From positions 155,724,014 to 155,788,013 of the forward strand of contig NC_061115.1 in assembly GCF_002878395.1 (NCBI RefSeq): DNA of 64,000 nucleotides. Direction: 5' to 3'. The stretch is from Capsicum annuum (taxonomy: Eukaryota; Streptophyta; Magnoliopsida; Solanales; Solanaceae). Shown here in pieces: positions 11,197 through 23,640 of the stretch (positions are counted from its first letter, which is position 1; each line of letters begins with the position of its first letter). The translations under genes and the position numbers were made by a program. Below the pieces are notes generated by a model. The model was given only the letters and a program-made list of their open reading frames with translations. It did not search any database and had not been told where the DNA came from.

Positions 11197-13471
11197 TATC
11201 ACAACCCGAGCCGAGGCCACGATGGGCATCCCCAACTATGAAGGCCCAAGAGCCCTTCTATATGGCAATCATATGCGTAATTCATAACTACAAAAAAAAT
11301 ACGGGAATAAAATGGAAACATGGTCATCTTATTATATTAATAAAACAAGACAGCATAAGTTTAATATGACTTAAATCCATTTAACACCTGTCTGCAAAAT
11401 CTCAACTAACTGAAGAAAAACAACATCTATTAAAAGACCGAGACAAGGGCCCCGCACAGACAATGAACTAAAAATAATGAAATCATAATATAAGGCCTTC
11501 CGAAATAAGAGAGGCTCACTAAATCCAATCGTTTGACAATGGTCAACATCTTAGTGGGACTCCAACACTGATCCTCAAATCCTAAAACATAGGGGGCTAA
11601 TATAGATGTAATGGTACGCAAAGCAATCCAAAATAATATATTTATATATAACATAAGTTAGAGAAATTCATAAAACATTTTACACATAATATATGAAAAC
11701 ACATAGGCACACTTTAAAAACCTTGAAACTTTTGTTTGAAATCATAAACCACTCTTTATATTACTTTTGAGTTAGATAAGACACCCTACAATCTGTAATT
11801 CCAAAGACTATATGGAATCCACCCTTGACTCGGCGACCAAGCCATCAATTCAAGTTTGCCGCAAGGATTGGAGTATCAGTGTGGGGAGACAAGCAAGACC
11901 ACATAGTATGAGGCCATGATCCTCAATCAAATCAACATGTCATGGTAGTTCACAAGACTACAGAGCATGGCTCCTAACCATAGTACAAAAGACCATACAA
12001 CATGGTACCATAACCCTGTGTTAGCAAATCACGATTTCTAGCACTGAGTCTTTCAACTCATACTTTCTTCTGGTAACCATCTAACTCTCTTTAAGCCCAT
12101 TTTTAACATGTTATAAACATGTATCTTTTTGAATTCAAAATCTGGAAATCTGTATTCTATTCTGTTTTGTGTTACCATAGCATTATCTGTATTAGTATCG
12201 TCAGACCAAAACTTGCAAGTTATATTTCTAAGTCATACGATATCTGGTTATAGTCTTCTCTTTCAAAACATTATTTTAAGACCACTAAACTAGTCAAAAA
12301 GTATAAGAGGATATACATAGTGAAATTCATGAAAAGAAAGTGAAGGATCCTCAGTTCAACTCGCAAACACATGGTGGTCAAGTATCTTGTAACAAATCAT
12401 TCACTTCTCCTTAAAATTATCACTTTCTTTTATGCAATTAAGAAAGACACCCTCTCTTTATGTCATCATCAAAACAAAGTCAATAGGTAATAGTAAAGAA
12501 ATTTATGTCATTCTTCTCAATATACAATCAAATAATTCCTAACAAAACAGGCAGTATAAATCTTCGTGCTCTCAAATCAAGTTTCAAACATTCAACCTAC
12601 ATATGAACATATATGAACAAAATTGAAATTAAAGGGGGAAGGCCTCAAGACCAAAACTTTCTCATCAATAAGGTTTCATAATGCATAATTGTAATTGTAA
12701 ATCCATACCACTTTGTAAATTCATGATTTCTAAACATTTATTCATCATTAAAAACAATTTCATCATGCCTATGTAGTTTTAGGAAAACCCCATATACCTT
12801 ATATTGATTAGTTTAAGATTGAAAGCCTAATATTGAAACCTTTCTTGAGAATCATGAATTGGAAGGTTTGAATTCTTGATCTTTGAAAAGAAAAATTAAA
12901 TCTTGTTCTTGGAGAGGTGGTTAGGGTTTTTCTTTTAAGAGAAAATTGATTTAAGAGGCAATTGATGCTTCTTGGGGCTAAAATTTTATGATTTGGATGG
13001 AATTTGAGTGAGGAGAAGTGACCGAAATGCCCCTAGACCCAATATAAACTGATTTAGCATGTGAAAGAGTTTCATAACGCACTGACCAATGCATCGGCTT
13101 ACTGCCTCACACGAAAAATACCATAACATTTCGCTCGGTTATCGGATTTAGGCGATATTGGTATCGTTGAAAAGCTTATTCAATTATTTACAATTTAGTG
13201 GGTCTTGATCTGAAAAATGCAACATATATAAAAATTTATTCATGTTCAAAGTAGACCCTTGTAGAATCAAATATCAAATTTTGAATGAATTAAAGATTCT
13301 TAGTTCAACTTTTGCTCCAACTGATTTCTATGAACACTTTTCACCTCATAATCACTTAATACACTAGGAGAAAGATCATGATACATGAATTAAAATATAA
13401 ACCATGGAATTAGAGCTTAAACACATAGGAATGATGGTTTAATTTATAGCTTAAAAGTGCGGGGTGGTACA
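11197..13471 (-). repeat. 3' LTR of the 11-19 kb gypsy-like element
   Basis: This is the left copy of a repeat pair with 16,975-19,310. In minus orientation it starts TGTACCACCCCGCACTTT at 13,471 and ends near CTCGGGTTGTGATA at 11,197. The preceding pentamer TAACT (11,192-11,196) is repeated exactly after the right LTR. On the minus strand a leader with AAACCCTAACC lies near 12,920 and a splice-donor-like AAGGTATATGGGG at 12,788-12,800. The polypurine tract expected to the right of 13,471 has decayed (TTATCTCTTTCTTGGG). Confidence 0.85.
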
Positions 13472-14639
13472 TTATCTCTTTCTTGGGATCATTCATCCTT
13501 GAATGATGGTCTTGTTGAAGTTATAAAAGTGTAGAAAAAGAACAAAATCTCGCATTGAACATTTTTCCCTTTCAAAATATGCAAAGGCATCAAACGAGCT
13601 TCATGATAACACTTAGTGAAACGTGAAAGAACGAAACATGGGATAATGAGATTTTACCTAGGGATAATCTTGCACATGAGTTCTATGCACCATAAACATC
13701 ACAACATAAGGCATGGATTTATTTGATGATCATAGACTTGATTTATATTGGTACTAGTCATGAAATAAGATTTTACGGAAGATAGGGATTGAAGCATTTT
13801 CCACCTCTCATGATACAACGAATAGACTTAGCTTATAGGCACTACTCAGCTATGCCCCAACATTAAATAACATACTTTGTCCTTTCCATCTTACAATTCT
13901 CCCATCACAGATATAACCACAAGAGTTTGAGTTTCACTACAATGTGCTTTTATGTTAAAGCCTAACTAGGAGTAACAAGGTGATAACTTAAGCTATAGAA
14001 CCCTGTACTTTATGTCCCATTAAGAATATTACCTCACATTATCACTATCGTTAAACACCCTCGGGTTTTAATTCAAGGAATACTAACCCCATAGTACATG
14101 GATTGTGTTTTTATTAATCACAACATTCAAGCCTATCATTACTACACCCACTTCATGGACTTCCTCCACTAAGAACAGCAAATTTAATCACATTCATAAA
14201 GATTTTTGCCATATATCTCATTCCTAACTATTTCACACAACAAAAGTTCCTCTCTTTCTTTTCCCTTTCACCTATAACCTTAGCTTGAGAATTCACACCA
14301 AATTTTTCTCCTTCAAGAACATCTGCTGCCCTACCAAACACATCCTTCCACAACCACCATCATACTGTCATACGGAGGGTCATTAAGGGACCCATCCATA
14401 AATGTCATGAATGGAAAATAACATGATTAGACCATAACTTATACTTACTTTACTACTCAAGAGGGACATGAAATGAAGATACAATAAAATAGACACGAAG
14501 TGCTCCATATATCAAGTGTCTGGATCATCAGTAGAGAGTCATTCGGAAAAAACACAATACAACATAAATTCTTAAGATAGAGCACAGTGAGAAAACATTG
14601 GTGCACATATCAAAATAAAACAAGGGAAAGACACTAAAT

Positions 14640-15011
14640 TACCCTCCTGGAACCAGAAATCAGTAAGATGAACTGGGCACCCAATACGTTAAATGATGCA
14701 CCACGCCGGTCCCAATTGGCATGATTCCTGGCGTGACGCGTCGACATCGAGTTGGCCTACTATTTTGATTATCCAAATATGCCTCAAATGTTATCTGAAA
14801 AATCTGGAACTTTCCTGAGATACCCTCCTTACACCCCTGATCTTGAATCAACTCAAAAATCTACATTTCGAGGTCGGGAAGATTAATTTGAAAATCATGG
14901 AAGTAAAGAGCTCATAAATATGACTAATTCTTTTAACAATTAGAAAAATTTTCAGGCTCCATACATGTAACTAAGAGTGATATTCAGTCGAGAATGCTAC
15001 AGGTTGTTACA
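14640..15011 (-). repeat. LTR-like block shared with 49.1-49.5 kb
   Basis: On the minus strand the block opens TGTAACAACCTGTAGCATTC at 15,011. The plus-strand sequence at 49,106 opens TGTAACACCCTGTAGCATTC. Further matching phrases follow in order: TTTTTGAGTTGATTC, GATNATCAAAATAGT, GGCCAAC, a CpG-rich part with ACGCCAGGAATC, then CCAGGAGGGTA. The likeness fades after that. This is probably the 5' part of another gypsy LTR family; the far ends are not resolved. Confidence 0.55.
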
Positions 15012-16956
15012 TTAAAACTATGACAAATATTGTCGCTTAAAGCGATTGCTCCTCATTTGAGGTCAGATCATGACATACATCCATATAGAACTCGAGCCAT
15101 AGTTATCGGCAATACTTGAATACATAAGACATTGTTAAATGTCTATTCAAACTAAAGTAGGAGGATTATGCTTGAACAGGAATTGATTGATCAAGATTCT
15201 TACTTGAAACTCGACACCACAAGAAAATTCTGAAACTACTTTAATCCATCGTCTCCCTCATAGAGGAAATTCACCCTCCTAGACTTGGGGACAAAACCTC
15301 ATATCAAAATCTATAGCTATAACTCTCAACATAAAAGAGACATCACCACATACTTAAACTCTAAACTCTCTCTGAAGAACTATACCTTGATAGCCTTGAT
15401 TTTCTATAAATATTACTTTTAACTTTCGCTAGCCTCTATATCCATCACCCCACAACTCACACTCACTTGGGTATACATATCCACACCCCTTATCACATAG
15501 CCGCTTGTTCTCTACCACTTAAGATACTCGCATTAAACCCCTATTCACAAAACTTACAACTTAATAGAATTTGCACAACTATACCAAAGGCGCGTATTTC
15601 CTACCTATATTTTCTCAAGTTTAACTTTAAAGAAAACTATACAACAACTCCCTAGACATCTCCGTACTGCAAAATTCTAATACAAAAGCTAGGTACACAT
15701 GACACATATACCATCAACCATATCTAACAACACACTATCTGGGGTTCAACTTATTTTTATATACTCATGCTATTATACACTTAATGACTAACCCACAATT
15801 CATCATTTTAGCACTAGTTCTTATGTACATAAATATCACAATTATCCACTCTTTTTTTTTCTTCACAAGTTTCTAACCTAAGCTATTTCATACCTCACAT
15901 CAAGCCTACTAATTTATTCCCATAAAATATACATCACTAATCTTAAGCTACTATCCACCCTTACCCACATCTTATATTAAAGCGTATAGTCTACAAACAA
16001 CCATGTACCACTGATAAAGCATGACACATACTATGCTGGGCTATCAAGTTGGGCAAATTTCACTTAACTACCACCTACAATCATAACCTCTCTATAACCT
16101 CGCTATTACAACTCAGAATGCATTGCATACCTTCTAACATTAAGTATACTTACCCATGCATACATTCTCACTGTCACCAAATCCCATAAACATCAATGAG
16201 TCTCTAACCATAACTATCCATTCTAAGATCATTTCCTATTTTAAACAAATAATAATCTTTTCCAACCACTTTCTTTCATAGACTATCATACAATCTACAA
16301 ATATTGATACCACATTAGTCTTTCACAATAAAATGGCATACCACTCCTCAATCCATGATTATACAACTAAAACTATTTATTTATGTAAATGCCACCCTTA
16401 TTCAGACTGCTAATCTTGTGACTTCATGCCACCAACTTCTGGATAGGTCATGACACTTTAATAAACACTACTACTCGGGTGGAAATATAGTTCCAACACT
16501 CTACTACATATCATTCCCCTTATGCATGATATCTGCAATATGAATTTTTAAAGGGGATTGGATACACTTCAGATCTCATGCTGAAAAGCATGAATTCATC
16601 AAGATAAAGGTATACACTCAGATCAATACTCCTTGAAGCACTAATGAACTCTTCTCAATTCTTTATGATATCTTATAACTTTGTGGATAACTCAATCTGA
16701 GAGAACCATATCACTGGGAGAGCTAAACTCTTAGACTTGTATTGCCTCGACAATAAGGCATGGTACATGAACTTTAAAAAAAAGGAATTTGGATAACTTT
16801 TTTGTGGACAATGCTATAGCACGAATTAGAGTATGAAAGAATAAGAAACAACTCCTAAATTTCTGGTAGCCTCCTGATTATAAGTATGGTGCACAATACA
16901 CCTATAAGCAAGAATCTACTAGACATGATTTTGTAGACACCCTAGGATCATGAATC

Positions 16957-16969
16957 GTGCTCTGATACA
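16957..16969 (-). other. Primer binding site, iMet-tRNA type
   Basis: The minus strand reads TGTATCAGAGCAC, close to TGGTATCAGAGC, the complement of the plant initiator tRNA-Met 3' end. It lies 5 bp inside the 5' LTR (16,975-19,310), the expected place for a minus-strand retroelement, and it fixes the element's orientation. Confidence 0.75.
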
Positions 16970-16974
16970 AAGTT

Positions 16975-19310
16975 TAGCACGACCCAAGCTGAGGCACTAG
17001 CCACGACGGGCATCCTAAACTATGAAGGCCCAAGAGCCCTTCTATCTGGAAATCATATGCATAATGATAACTACGAAAAAATGTGGGAATAAAATGGAAA
17101 CATGGTCATCTGATTAAATTAATAAAAAAACACGCCATAAGTTCAATATGACTCAAATCCATTTAACACCTATTTACAAAATCTCTACTAACTGAAGGAA
17201 AACATCATCTGTATGAAGATCGAGACAAGGCCCCCGGTCAGACCATGAACTAAAAATAATGTATTCATGAGATAAATACTTCTGAAATAAGGGAGGCTCA
17301 CCAAATCCAATGGTCAAACAATGGTCTACAGCTTAGCGAGACCCCCAAAATTGATCCTCAGATCTGAAATAAAGGGGGTCAATACAGATGTACAAGTATG
17401 CAGAGTAATCCAAAATATTGCATTTATATATAACATAAGTGAGAGCAATTCATAAAACATTTTACATATAATATATGAAAACACATGGGCACACTTTAAA
17501 GACCTTGAAATATTTCTTTGAAATCGTAAATCACTCTTTATGTTACTGGTAAGCTAGATGGTACACCCTAAAATCTATAATTCCACGGGCTATATGGAAT
17601 CCTCCCTCGGCTCAGTGGCCAAGACTCCAATCCAAGTTTGCTGTAAGGATTGGAGTATCAGTGTGAGGAGACATGCAAGACCACATAGCATGGTGACATG
17701 ATCCCCAAACAAATCAACATGTCATGGTAGTGCCAAAACCAATAAAGCGTGGCTCCTAACCATAGTCCCAAAGTTGGACGGCATAAATCAAGGTACACAA
17801 GACCACACAGCATGGTACCATAACCTCGTGTTGACAAATCACGATTTCTAGAATTGAGTCTTTCAACTCATTCTTTCTTCGGATAACCATCTAACTCTCT
17901 TTAAGCTTATTTTTAACCTGTTATAAATATGCATCTTTCTAAATTCAAAATCTAAAAATATGAATAAAAATCTATAATCAATTCTGTTCTGTGTTCCCAA
18001 GGCATTAATTGTATTGGTATTGTCATACCAAAACTTACAATTTATATTTCTAAGTCATTCGATATCATGTTGCAGTCTTCTCTTTCAAAATATTATTTTT
18101 CAGACCACGAAACTAGTCAAAAAATATAAGAGGATATGTATAGTGAAATTCATGAAAACAGAGTCAAGGATCCTCAATTCAACTCGCAAACACATGGTGG
18201 TCAAGTATCTTGTAATAAATAATTCACTTTTCTTTAAAATCATCACTTTCATTTATACAATTAAGAAAGACATACTCTCTTCAAGTCATCATCAAAATCA
18301 GGTCAACAAATAATAGTAAAGACATTTATTTTATACTTCTCAATATGCAATCAAATAATTCATATCGAGAGAGGCAGTATAAATCTTCGTGCTCTCAAAT
18401 CAAGCTTCAAACATTCAACCCACATATGACCATATATGAAGAAAATCGAATTTAAGGGAGGAAGGCCTCAAGATCAAAATATTATCATTAACAAGGTTTC
18501 ATAATGCATAATTGTATGTGTAAATCCAAACCCATTTATAAATTCATGATTTTTAAAACTTTATTCATCATTAAAAACAATTTCAACATACTCATATAGT
18601 TTTACAAAAACCCCATGGACCTTATATTGAATAGTTTGAAGATTGAAAGAATAATATTGAAACCTTTCTTGACAATCTTGAACTGGAAGGCTTGAATTAT
18701 TGATCTATGAGAAAAAAATTGAATCTTGTTCTTGGACAGGTGGTTATGGTTTTTCTTTTGAGAGAAAATTGATTTAAGAGGCAATTGATGCTTCTTGAGG
18801 CTGAAATTTTATGTTATGGACGGAATTTGGGTGAGAGAAAGTGACCAAAATGCCCCTAGACCCATTATAAACTGATTTAGCATGTGAACTAGTTCTGTAA
18901 CGCGTTGGCCAATGCGTCGCGTCGCTATCACATCGGCTTATTGCCTCACACGAAAAATGCCATAACCTTTTGCTCCGTTATCGGATTTAGGCAAAATTTA
19001 TATTGTTGGAAAGATGATTCAATTATCTACAATTTTGTGATTCTTGTGCTGAAAAATTCCACATATATAAAAAGTTATTCACGTTCAAAGTAGTCCCTTA
19101 TAGAATCAAATATCAAATTTTTGATGAATGAAAGATTCTTAGTTCAACTTTAGCTCTAAATGATTTCTATGAATATTTTTTACCTGATAATCACTTCATA
19201 CACTAGGAGAAAGATCATGAAACATGAATTTAAATATAAACTACAGAATTAGAGCTTACACACATAGGAACGACGGTTTAATTTCTAGCTCAAAAGTGCG
19301 GGGTTCTACT
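16975..19310 (-). repeat. 5' LTR of the 11-19 kb gypsy-like element
   Basis: This is the right copy of the LTR pair, 2,336 bp against 2,275 bp for the left copy. Its outer edge is followed by TAACT (19,311-19,315), identical to 11,192-11,196, so the insertion is whole. Matching landmarks include the GGCCCAAGAGCCCTTCTAT box near 17,026 and the TTGCCTCACACGAAAAATGCC box near 18,940. The splice-donor-like motif seen in the other copy is mutated here (18,611-18,623). Short open frames within it are not genes. Confidence 0.85.
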
Positions 19311-19315
19311 TAACT

Positions 19316-20104
19316 ATATGGCAAAAAAACCATTTGAAAACTTAGATTGGCCTTAAAATTTGAAGTAGTAAAACTAACACATGCATGAAGGTGTGGACCA
19401 GAAACCTCTTACTCTCTATAAATACAGTTTTGCATAAAGGCCTAGCTAAACTTTATCACACCAAAAAAATAATCTTAGAGAACTGTGCATCATAGATTCT
19501 CTTTCAACAACGGGGTTTTTTTTGTATAGAATGTATAAATACTTTATTGCTAGTAATATACCTAGCCATATTTAGATATTCAATCTATTGGAATTAATAG
19601 ACAGATTTGTATGTCAGCATTTTTATGTTTTTCCAAAGTTGGTACATGATCTATAGTATTTATGCACTGCTTATTTTTTTGGAATAAAACACCTTCTTCA
19701 ATCCAGTTACAGGGTTCAATGCATTACTTTTTCCACCAATAAAAAATAAAATAATAGGCATATTAAAATAAGAAAATTCATGGTATGACAAAAATGAGCG
19801 AGGATTATATTTGGCCTAAACATACTTGTTTTAGAATCCCAATAAATATAACATTCATAACCAACCAGACTAGCCTCCAAGTGAGTGATTCCATAGAAAT
19901 TATCCCAAAAAGTATCAAGATAGAAACCACCACCACTGAAATAAAATTTTGAATAAAGGGTCAATGGTTATTCATCTTTATCCTACCTCTATACCTAGAT
20001 AAACTCAAAAGTACAACAAAGATTGGGAAATACTCAATGATATTCCCACGTTAATGTCATAGCTGTAAAGTACATACTTGCTCACTAATATCATGCTACA
20101 GGAA
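19316..20104. other. Non-LTR stretch between two retroelements
   Basis: This 0.8-kb segment is bounded by the TAACT duplication and by the start of the copia LTR. It holds a strong plus-strand TATA box near 19,420. On the minus strand it holds an 82-codon open frame (19,716-19,964) rich in aromatic residues that I do not recognise. No exon chain or domain is evident. It could be the edge of an old gene or an older repeat. Confidence 0.4.
19417..19424 (+). promoter_or_regulatory. TATA box candidate
   Basis: The sequence CTCTCTATAAATACAG is close to the plant TATA consensus. It is followed about 30 bp on by an A/C-rich CTTTATCACACC stretch suited to a start site. No gene is recognised downstream, so it may be a gene promoter left without its gene or a chance match. 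Confidence 0.35.
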
Positions 20105-20109
20105 AAAAT

Positions 20110-20986
20110 TGTTAGAGTGCGTGCCCTACTGATTTTAGTGTTTTACTCTTATAGTTTCCTATCAATGGAACAAGTCAGCTAACGTGGTTCACGTAAGTTA
20201 AATATGAATATATTTTTACATGGAAAACACCTGGCTCAAGAAAGGTGTAAAAAATGATGACATGTACCTCTACAGGACTTAACGCCAACTTTACTAAAAC
20301 ACTTGAGCCTCAATAATCAACAAATTACAAAACTTCTTGCAAACTAGGAATTAAAATTTCTAACTCTTATTTCTACAATAACACAAATCTTCCCAAGGTA
20401 TGTTTTCCTAAGTCTTTGAGTTCCCTAACTTGAAGACACAACTCCTAACTCATTTTATATTTCACTAAGTTAAAACTAAGACTCACTACAACTTAAAGAA
20501 CCAACCTATTACACCAAGTCTATGACTTGCTAAGTAAAGGACCAGGTTCTTCTTTAAGTTAGTGAGCTAATTTTTTGATTTATGCTTTTTTTGTTTTTGT
20601 TTGAGTGAAACTCTTGAATGCCATTTCTCACATTAAAGCAAACTCCTTATTGAGTCCTTTAGATGATGTTCTTTTCTTTCTTCAATAGGACTCTCAAGTA
20701 GTTTCACTCTTTGTTGTAGTCTATCTCTTTGGCTAGATAGAATTCTTCTACTTTCTATCCTAGTCTAGCACAACACATTGATCAACTTAATCTCTAAGTG
20801 TTGCATTTATCTTTTCTTCAACTCTTTTCTCGTATGTGATAAGTATTGAGGGCATATCTGAATTTCTTTGTTTATCCACTCCTGATTTCAACCACTTTAG
20901 TAAATTCTCTTTCTTCACTTGTGTGGACCAGCTTGCAAAACATGTTTCATTTATATGTCCATTATCAGAACTTTAACTCCTTAACA
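20110..20986 (-). repeat. 3' LTR of the Ty1/copia (Sirevirus-like) element
   Basis: The LTR is 877 bp. It starts TGTTAGAGTGCGTGCC and ends CTCCTTAACA, with 5-bp inverted TGTTA/TAACA ends. The other LTR copy is split: 36,428-36,443 and 46,406 to about 47,293. A polypurine tract adjoins its right edge, as expected for the 3' LTR of a minus-strand element. Compared with the other copy it lacks about 20 bp near 20,915 (between AAATTCTC and TTTCTTCACTTG). The flank at 20,105-20,109 is AAAAT; the opposite flank GAAAT (47,294-47,298) is a possible imperfect duplication. Confidence 0.85.
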
Positions 20987-21001
20987 AATTCCCCCTTTTT
21001 G
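20987..21001 (-). other. Polypurine tract of the copia element
   Basis: Read on the minus strand the bases are CAAAAAGGGGGAATT, directly before the LTR start TGTTAAGGAG. This purine run is where plus-strand DNA synthesis is primed during reverse transcription. Confidence 0.75.
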
Positions 21002-21399
21002 ATGGTGACAAGCTAAGCAGCACCACATCCATCACAAAGTTTTGACTCTCTCAATAAAGGAATTAAACAAAGGAACAAAGAATGAAACAGGTTAGTTAAT
21101 TGGGTAATAGCATTGCATAATATATTCTTTCCTCTTTTGACATCATCGAAAAGCTAGGCCCAAAAAGTGAAAAATGATTAAAAATCCGTGGCCACTGGGC
21201 TATTACTAAAACAAGCAATATCCAAAGAAAAACAACACTTATGCATTACAAAAATAGTAGTAGAACACAATTAAGCAAGGAAGTTCATTTCATTTAAATG
21301 AAAAATACAATTAAGATGAAAAAAAATAGAAAAAGAGATAACATAATACCAGTGAAGGAAACAAAAGAGATAGTACTAAGGCACTAAGAGAGAAACTAA

Positions 21400-23161
21400 G
21401 TAGAAAAAGAAGATGGGATAACGGTAGTCAATTTTTGAATAATCTCAGCATTTTTAGATTATTCATATTTGAAGAAAGCCTTAAGAAAAGCAATTTGAGC
21501 AAGGAGAGCCCCCTTCTCATCATCATCATGGGTGACCTAAGCAGCATCTAGTGCAGCCTGAGCAATCTCCAACTCAGCAATTTTTGCTACAAGTGCACTC
21601 CTTAACCATTGCACAGGTTTTCAGCACTTCTCATGAAAATAGGTAACGGTATATGGTTCACAGACCCTATGACATCCTAAGTGGTTTGCAGAGACCACAC
21701 TTGTATAGGAACGTTGAAGTCCTTAAAAACAGGAGTGAGCCAGAATTCATATGGCAAGGCATAAACATTCACATTTTAAAGTAAGACCATTGCATGTGCT
21801 AAATCATAAGTCGAGGAAGGTCAATCCGTACGTCAGTATCAAGCAGCTTCATGAGAGTAAGATCAAGGAAATTTTCCACAGTCCTTCATTCTTATCGAGA
21901 AAGAAGCATCTTATGAACAACATCATCATAAATCTTATGGAGTGGGGATATCTCATGCTTAAGAACCATATGATAAGTTAAGAGATAAGGGTTTCCAAAA
22001 AAACTTGTAAGATATATCAAGGACAGATGTCGGATTATCAAAAGGAGGCCATGTGACCTTTGACATAATGACCCAAAACCCCTGTAGGAATGTGCAAGAT
22101 TCGAGCAAGGTCTACATCATAAAGATTAATAGTAATTCCATGAACAGTGATCGAAAAATTTTCCCCAATTGCTACACCATTAGTATATAACTCATAGACT
22201 TCATATTTTCCTAACTTACATTGGAGATCACCTTGAAGGAAAAAGTGTCACTATCTCTGAGTTTCTAATTTGGATACCAAGACATCCATCTTAGGGCCCC
22301 AAAACCCAGTGACAATACGTCCTCTAGCTAACTTGCATTTTTTAAAGTGTATGATATAAATAAACTGAGAGGTATGATCAGTAGGAGTATCCTCATCAAA
22401 ATCAAAATAGGTATCTAGCTCAGTAGAGGGTGCATGGAGAGTATCATAAGTGACTCAAATTTAAAGGAGTCATAGAAAATAGGTGCATCAACCTATTTCT
22501 TTAAATGTGGAGAGGCTCATTTAGCAGTGGTCTTAGAAGAGGATGAAGGATTTAAAGTAGAGACAGATTTTGTCTTACAGGAAGGTGTATGAAAAGCAGA
22601 AGGTTTTGGAGTTGTGTGTTTCACCGTCTTGGTCTTATGCACTGAATGAAAAAGGATATCTGCAGAGGAGAAAAAAGGAGGAGGAGAAGCAGATATATTA
22701 AAATCTATTTTTTCTTGCTCTCTTGAAGAACTTCATAAAGGGATGCTTATTCTTGATGTTTTCTCTGATGAGTATGAGGATTTTTGGGAGTAGGTATAAT
22801 AGTGAGAGGTTCCACAAGATCTTGGTCCTAAAAAAAAAATAGTGGAGGAAGAATATTTTCTTTTTGATTGAGATCTTGACTTTCTAGGAATCAGGTTTGT
22901 ATTTGGAACATCATCAGGGTCAAGAATTTGTAAAGGAATCGGTGTGGGTGGAGTGGGTTCTGGAAAGGACAATGAAGTAGAGGCAGATTGAGCTAATAGG
23001 TTTTGGAGATTTTTGAATATCGTGAAATCGGATAGTTTGATTTGAATGGTAGATGGAATAGAAGGAGTTTCATTGGTAGTACGGTGTAGGATAATTTCCG
23101 TGAAGGGTGAAGTAGAGGAGTCATGGAGGTGTGAATAATTAGAGGAGGAAGATAAAGCCAT
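21400..23161 (-). pseudogene. Env-like / plant-transposon-protein ORF of the copia element, decayed
   Basis: This is an extra reading frame between pol and the 3' LTR, in the place of the env-like gene of Sireviruses. It starts at the ATG at 23,161 with an open Ser/Thr/Pro-rich stretch of 142 codons, including a basic patch RKSRSQSKRK. Beyond it, in other frames, come a block with KYEVYELYTNG, FSITVHGITINLYD and RILHIPTGVLGHY (about 22,200-22,060), then a block with HKIYDDVVHKMLL and LPRLMI. The tail ends in a coiled-coil-like part. The middle resembles the putative plant transposon protein domain common in Solanaceae elements, from memory. Stops and frameshifts make it non-functional. Whether such ORFs act as envelope proteins in plants is not known. 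Confidence 0.6.
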
Positions 23162-23640
23162 AATTAAGAGGATACTTGAGGTTTTGTAGTTGGAGAGAGA
23201 ATAAATAATGAAGGAGAAGAGGAAAATGTATTTAAGGAGAAGAAAAAGAAGATGAAATATAGGAGGAATGTACTTGGTAAGGGAACATAATGATGGAGTG
23301 GTACGGTGTTGATGGGAAAGCAGCTGAAGCTTTTTAAAAAAGCACTCTTGAGTTTTATGGCGTTTTTAGGAGTAACAAAGAACCATGTGGCATACCTGTT
23401 TCTCTCTTTGCAATTTTAGGCAAAATATAATCATACCATTATCTTTCTGAAAAAGATGGACAAAATTTTTTGAATGTTCCAGTATCTCTGCAAGACCAAT
23501 ACATGAATGAGTCAGATTACTCTAAAATCTTGGAATTACGACACACAACTAAATGTGTATGATTGAATTAATCAATAAACACTTAAAAACACATGTTTTT
23601 TTTCTAGTCAATCATCGAGGGAGATGTATGCAATTTTTAT

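Larger units (their letters stand above)
13472..16974 (-). mobile_element. Non-coding interior of the 11-19 kb gypsy-like element
   Basis: Between the two LTRs lie 3.5 kb without a gag or pol motif that I can recognise in any frame. The plus strand from about 15,200 to 16,500 is poor in G. The PBS shows that the element used an iMet-type tRNA primer. It is either a non-autonomous derivative (LARD-like) or one whose coding region was replaced. One block, 14,640-15,011, resembles 49,106-49,520 in opposite orientation and may be a separate insertion. Confidence 0.6.

Noticed and set aside
18014..18313. 99-codon plus-strand ORF
   Set aside because: It is wholly within the 5' LTR of the 11-19 kb element, and the homologous stretch of the other LTR (about 12,220-12,490) is not open. 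Composition is that of AT-rich non-coding DNA.
19716..19964. 82-codon minus-strand ORF, aromatic-rich
   Set aside because: Protein-like at first sight, but no domain is recognised, it ends in a long hydrophobic AT-driven tail, and no neighbouring exon can be found. Not called as a gene.
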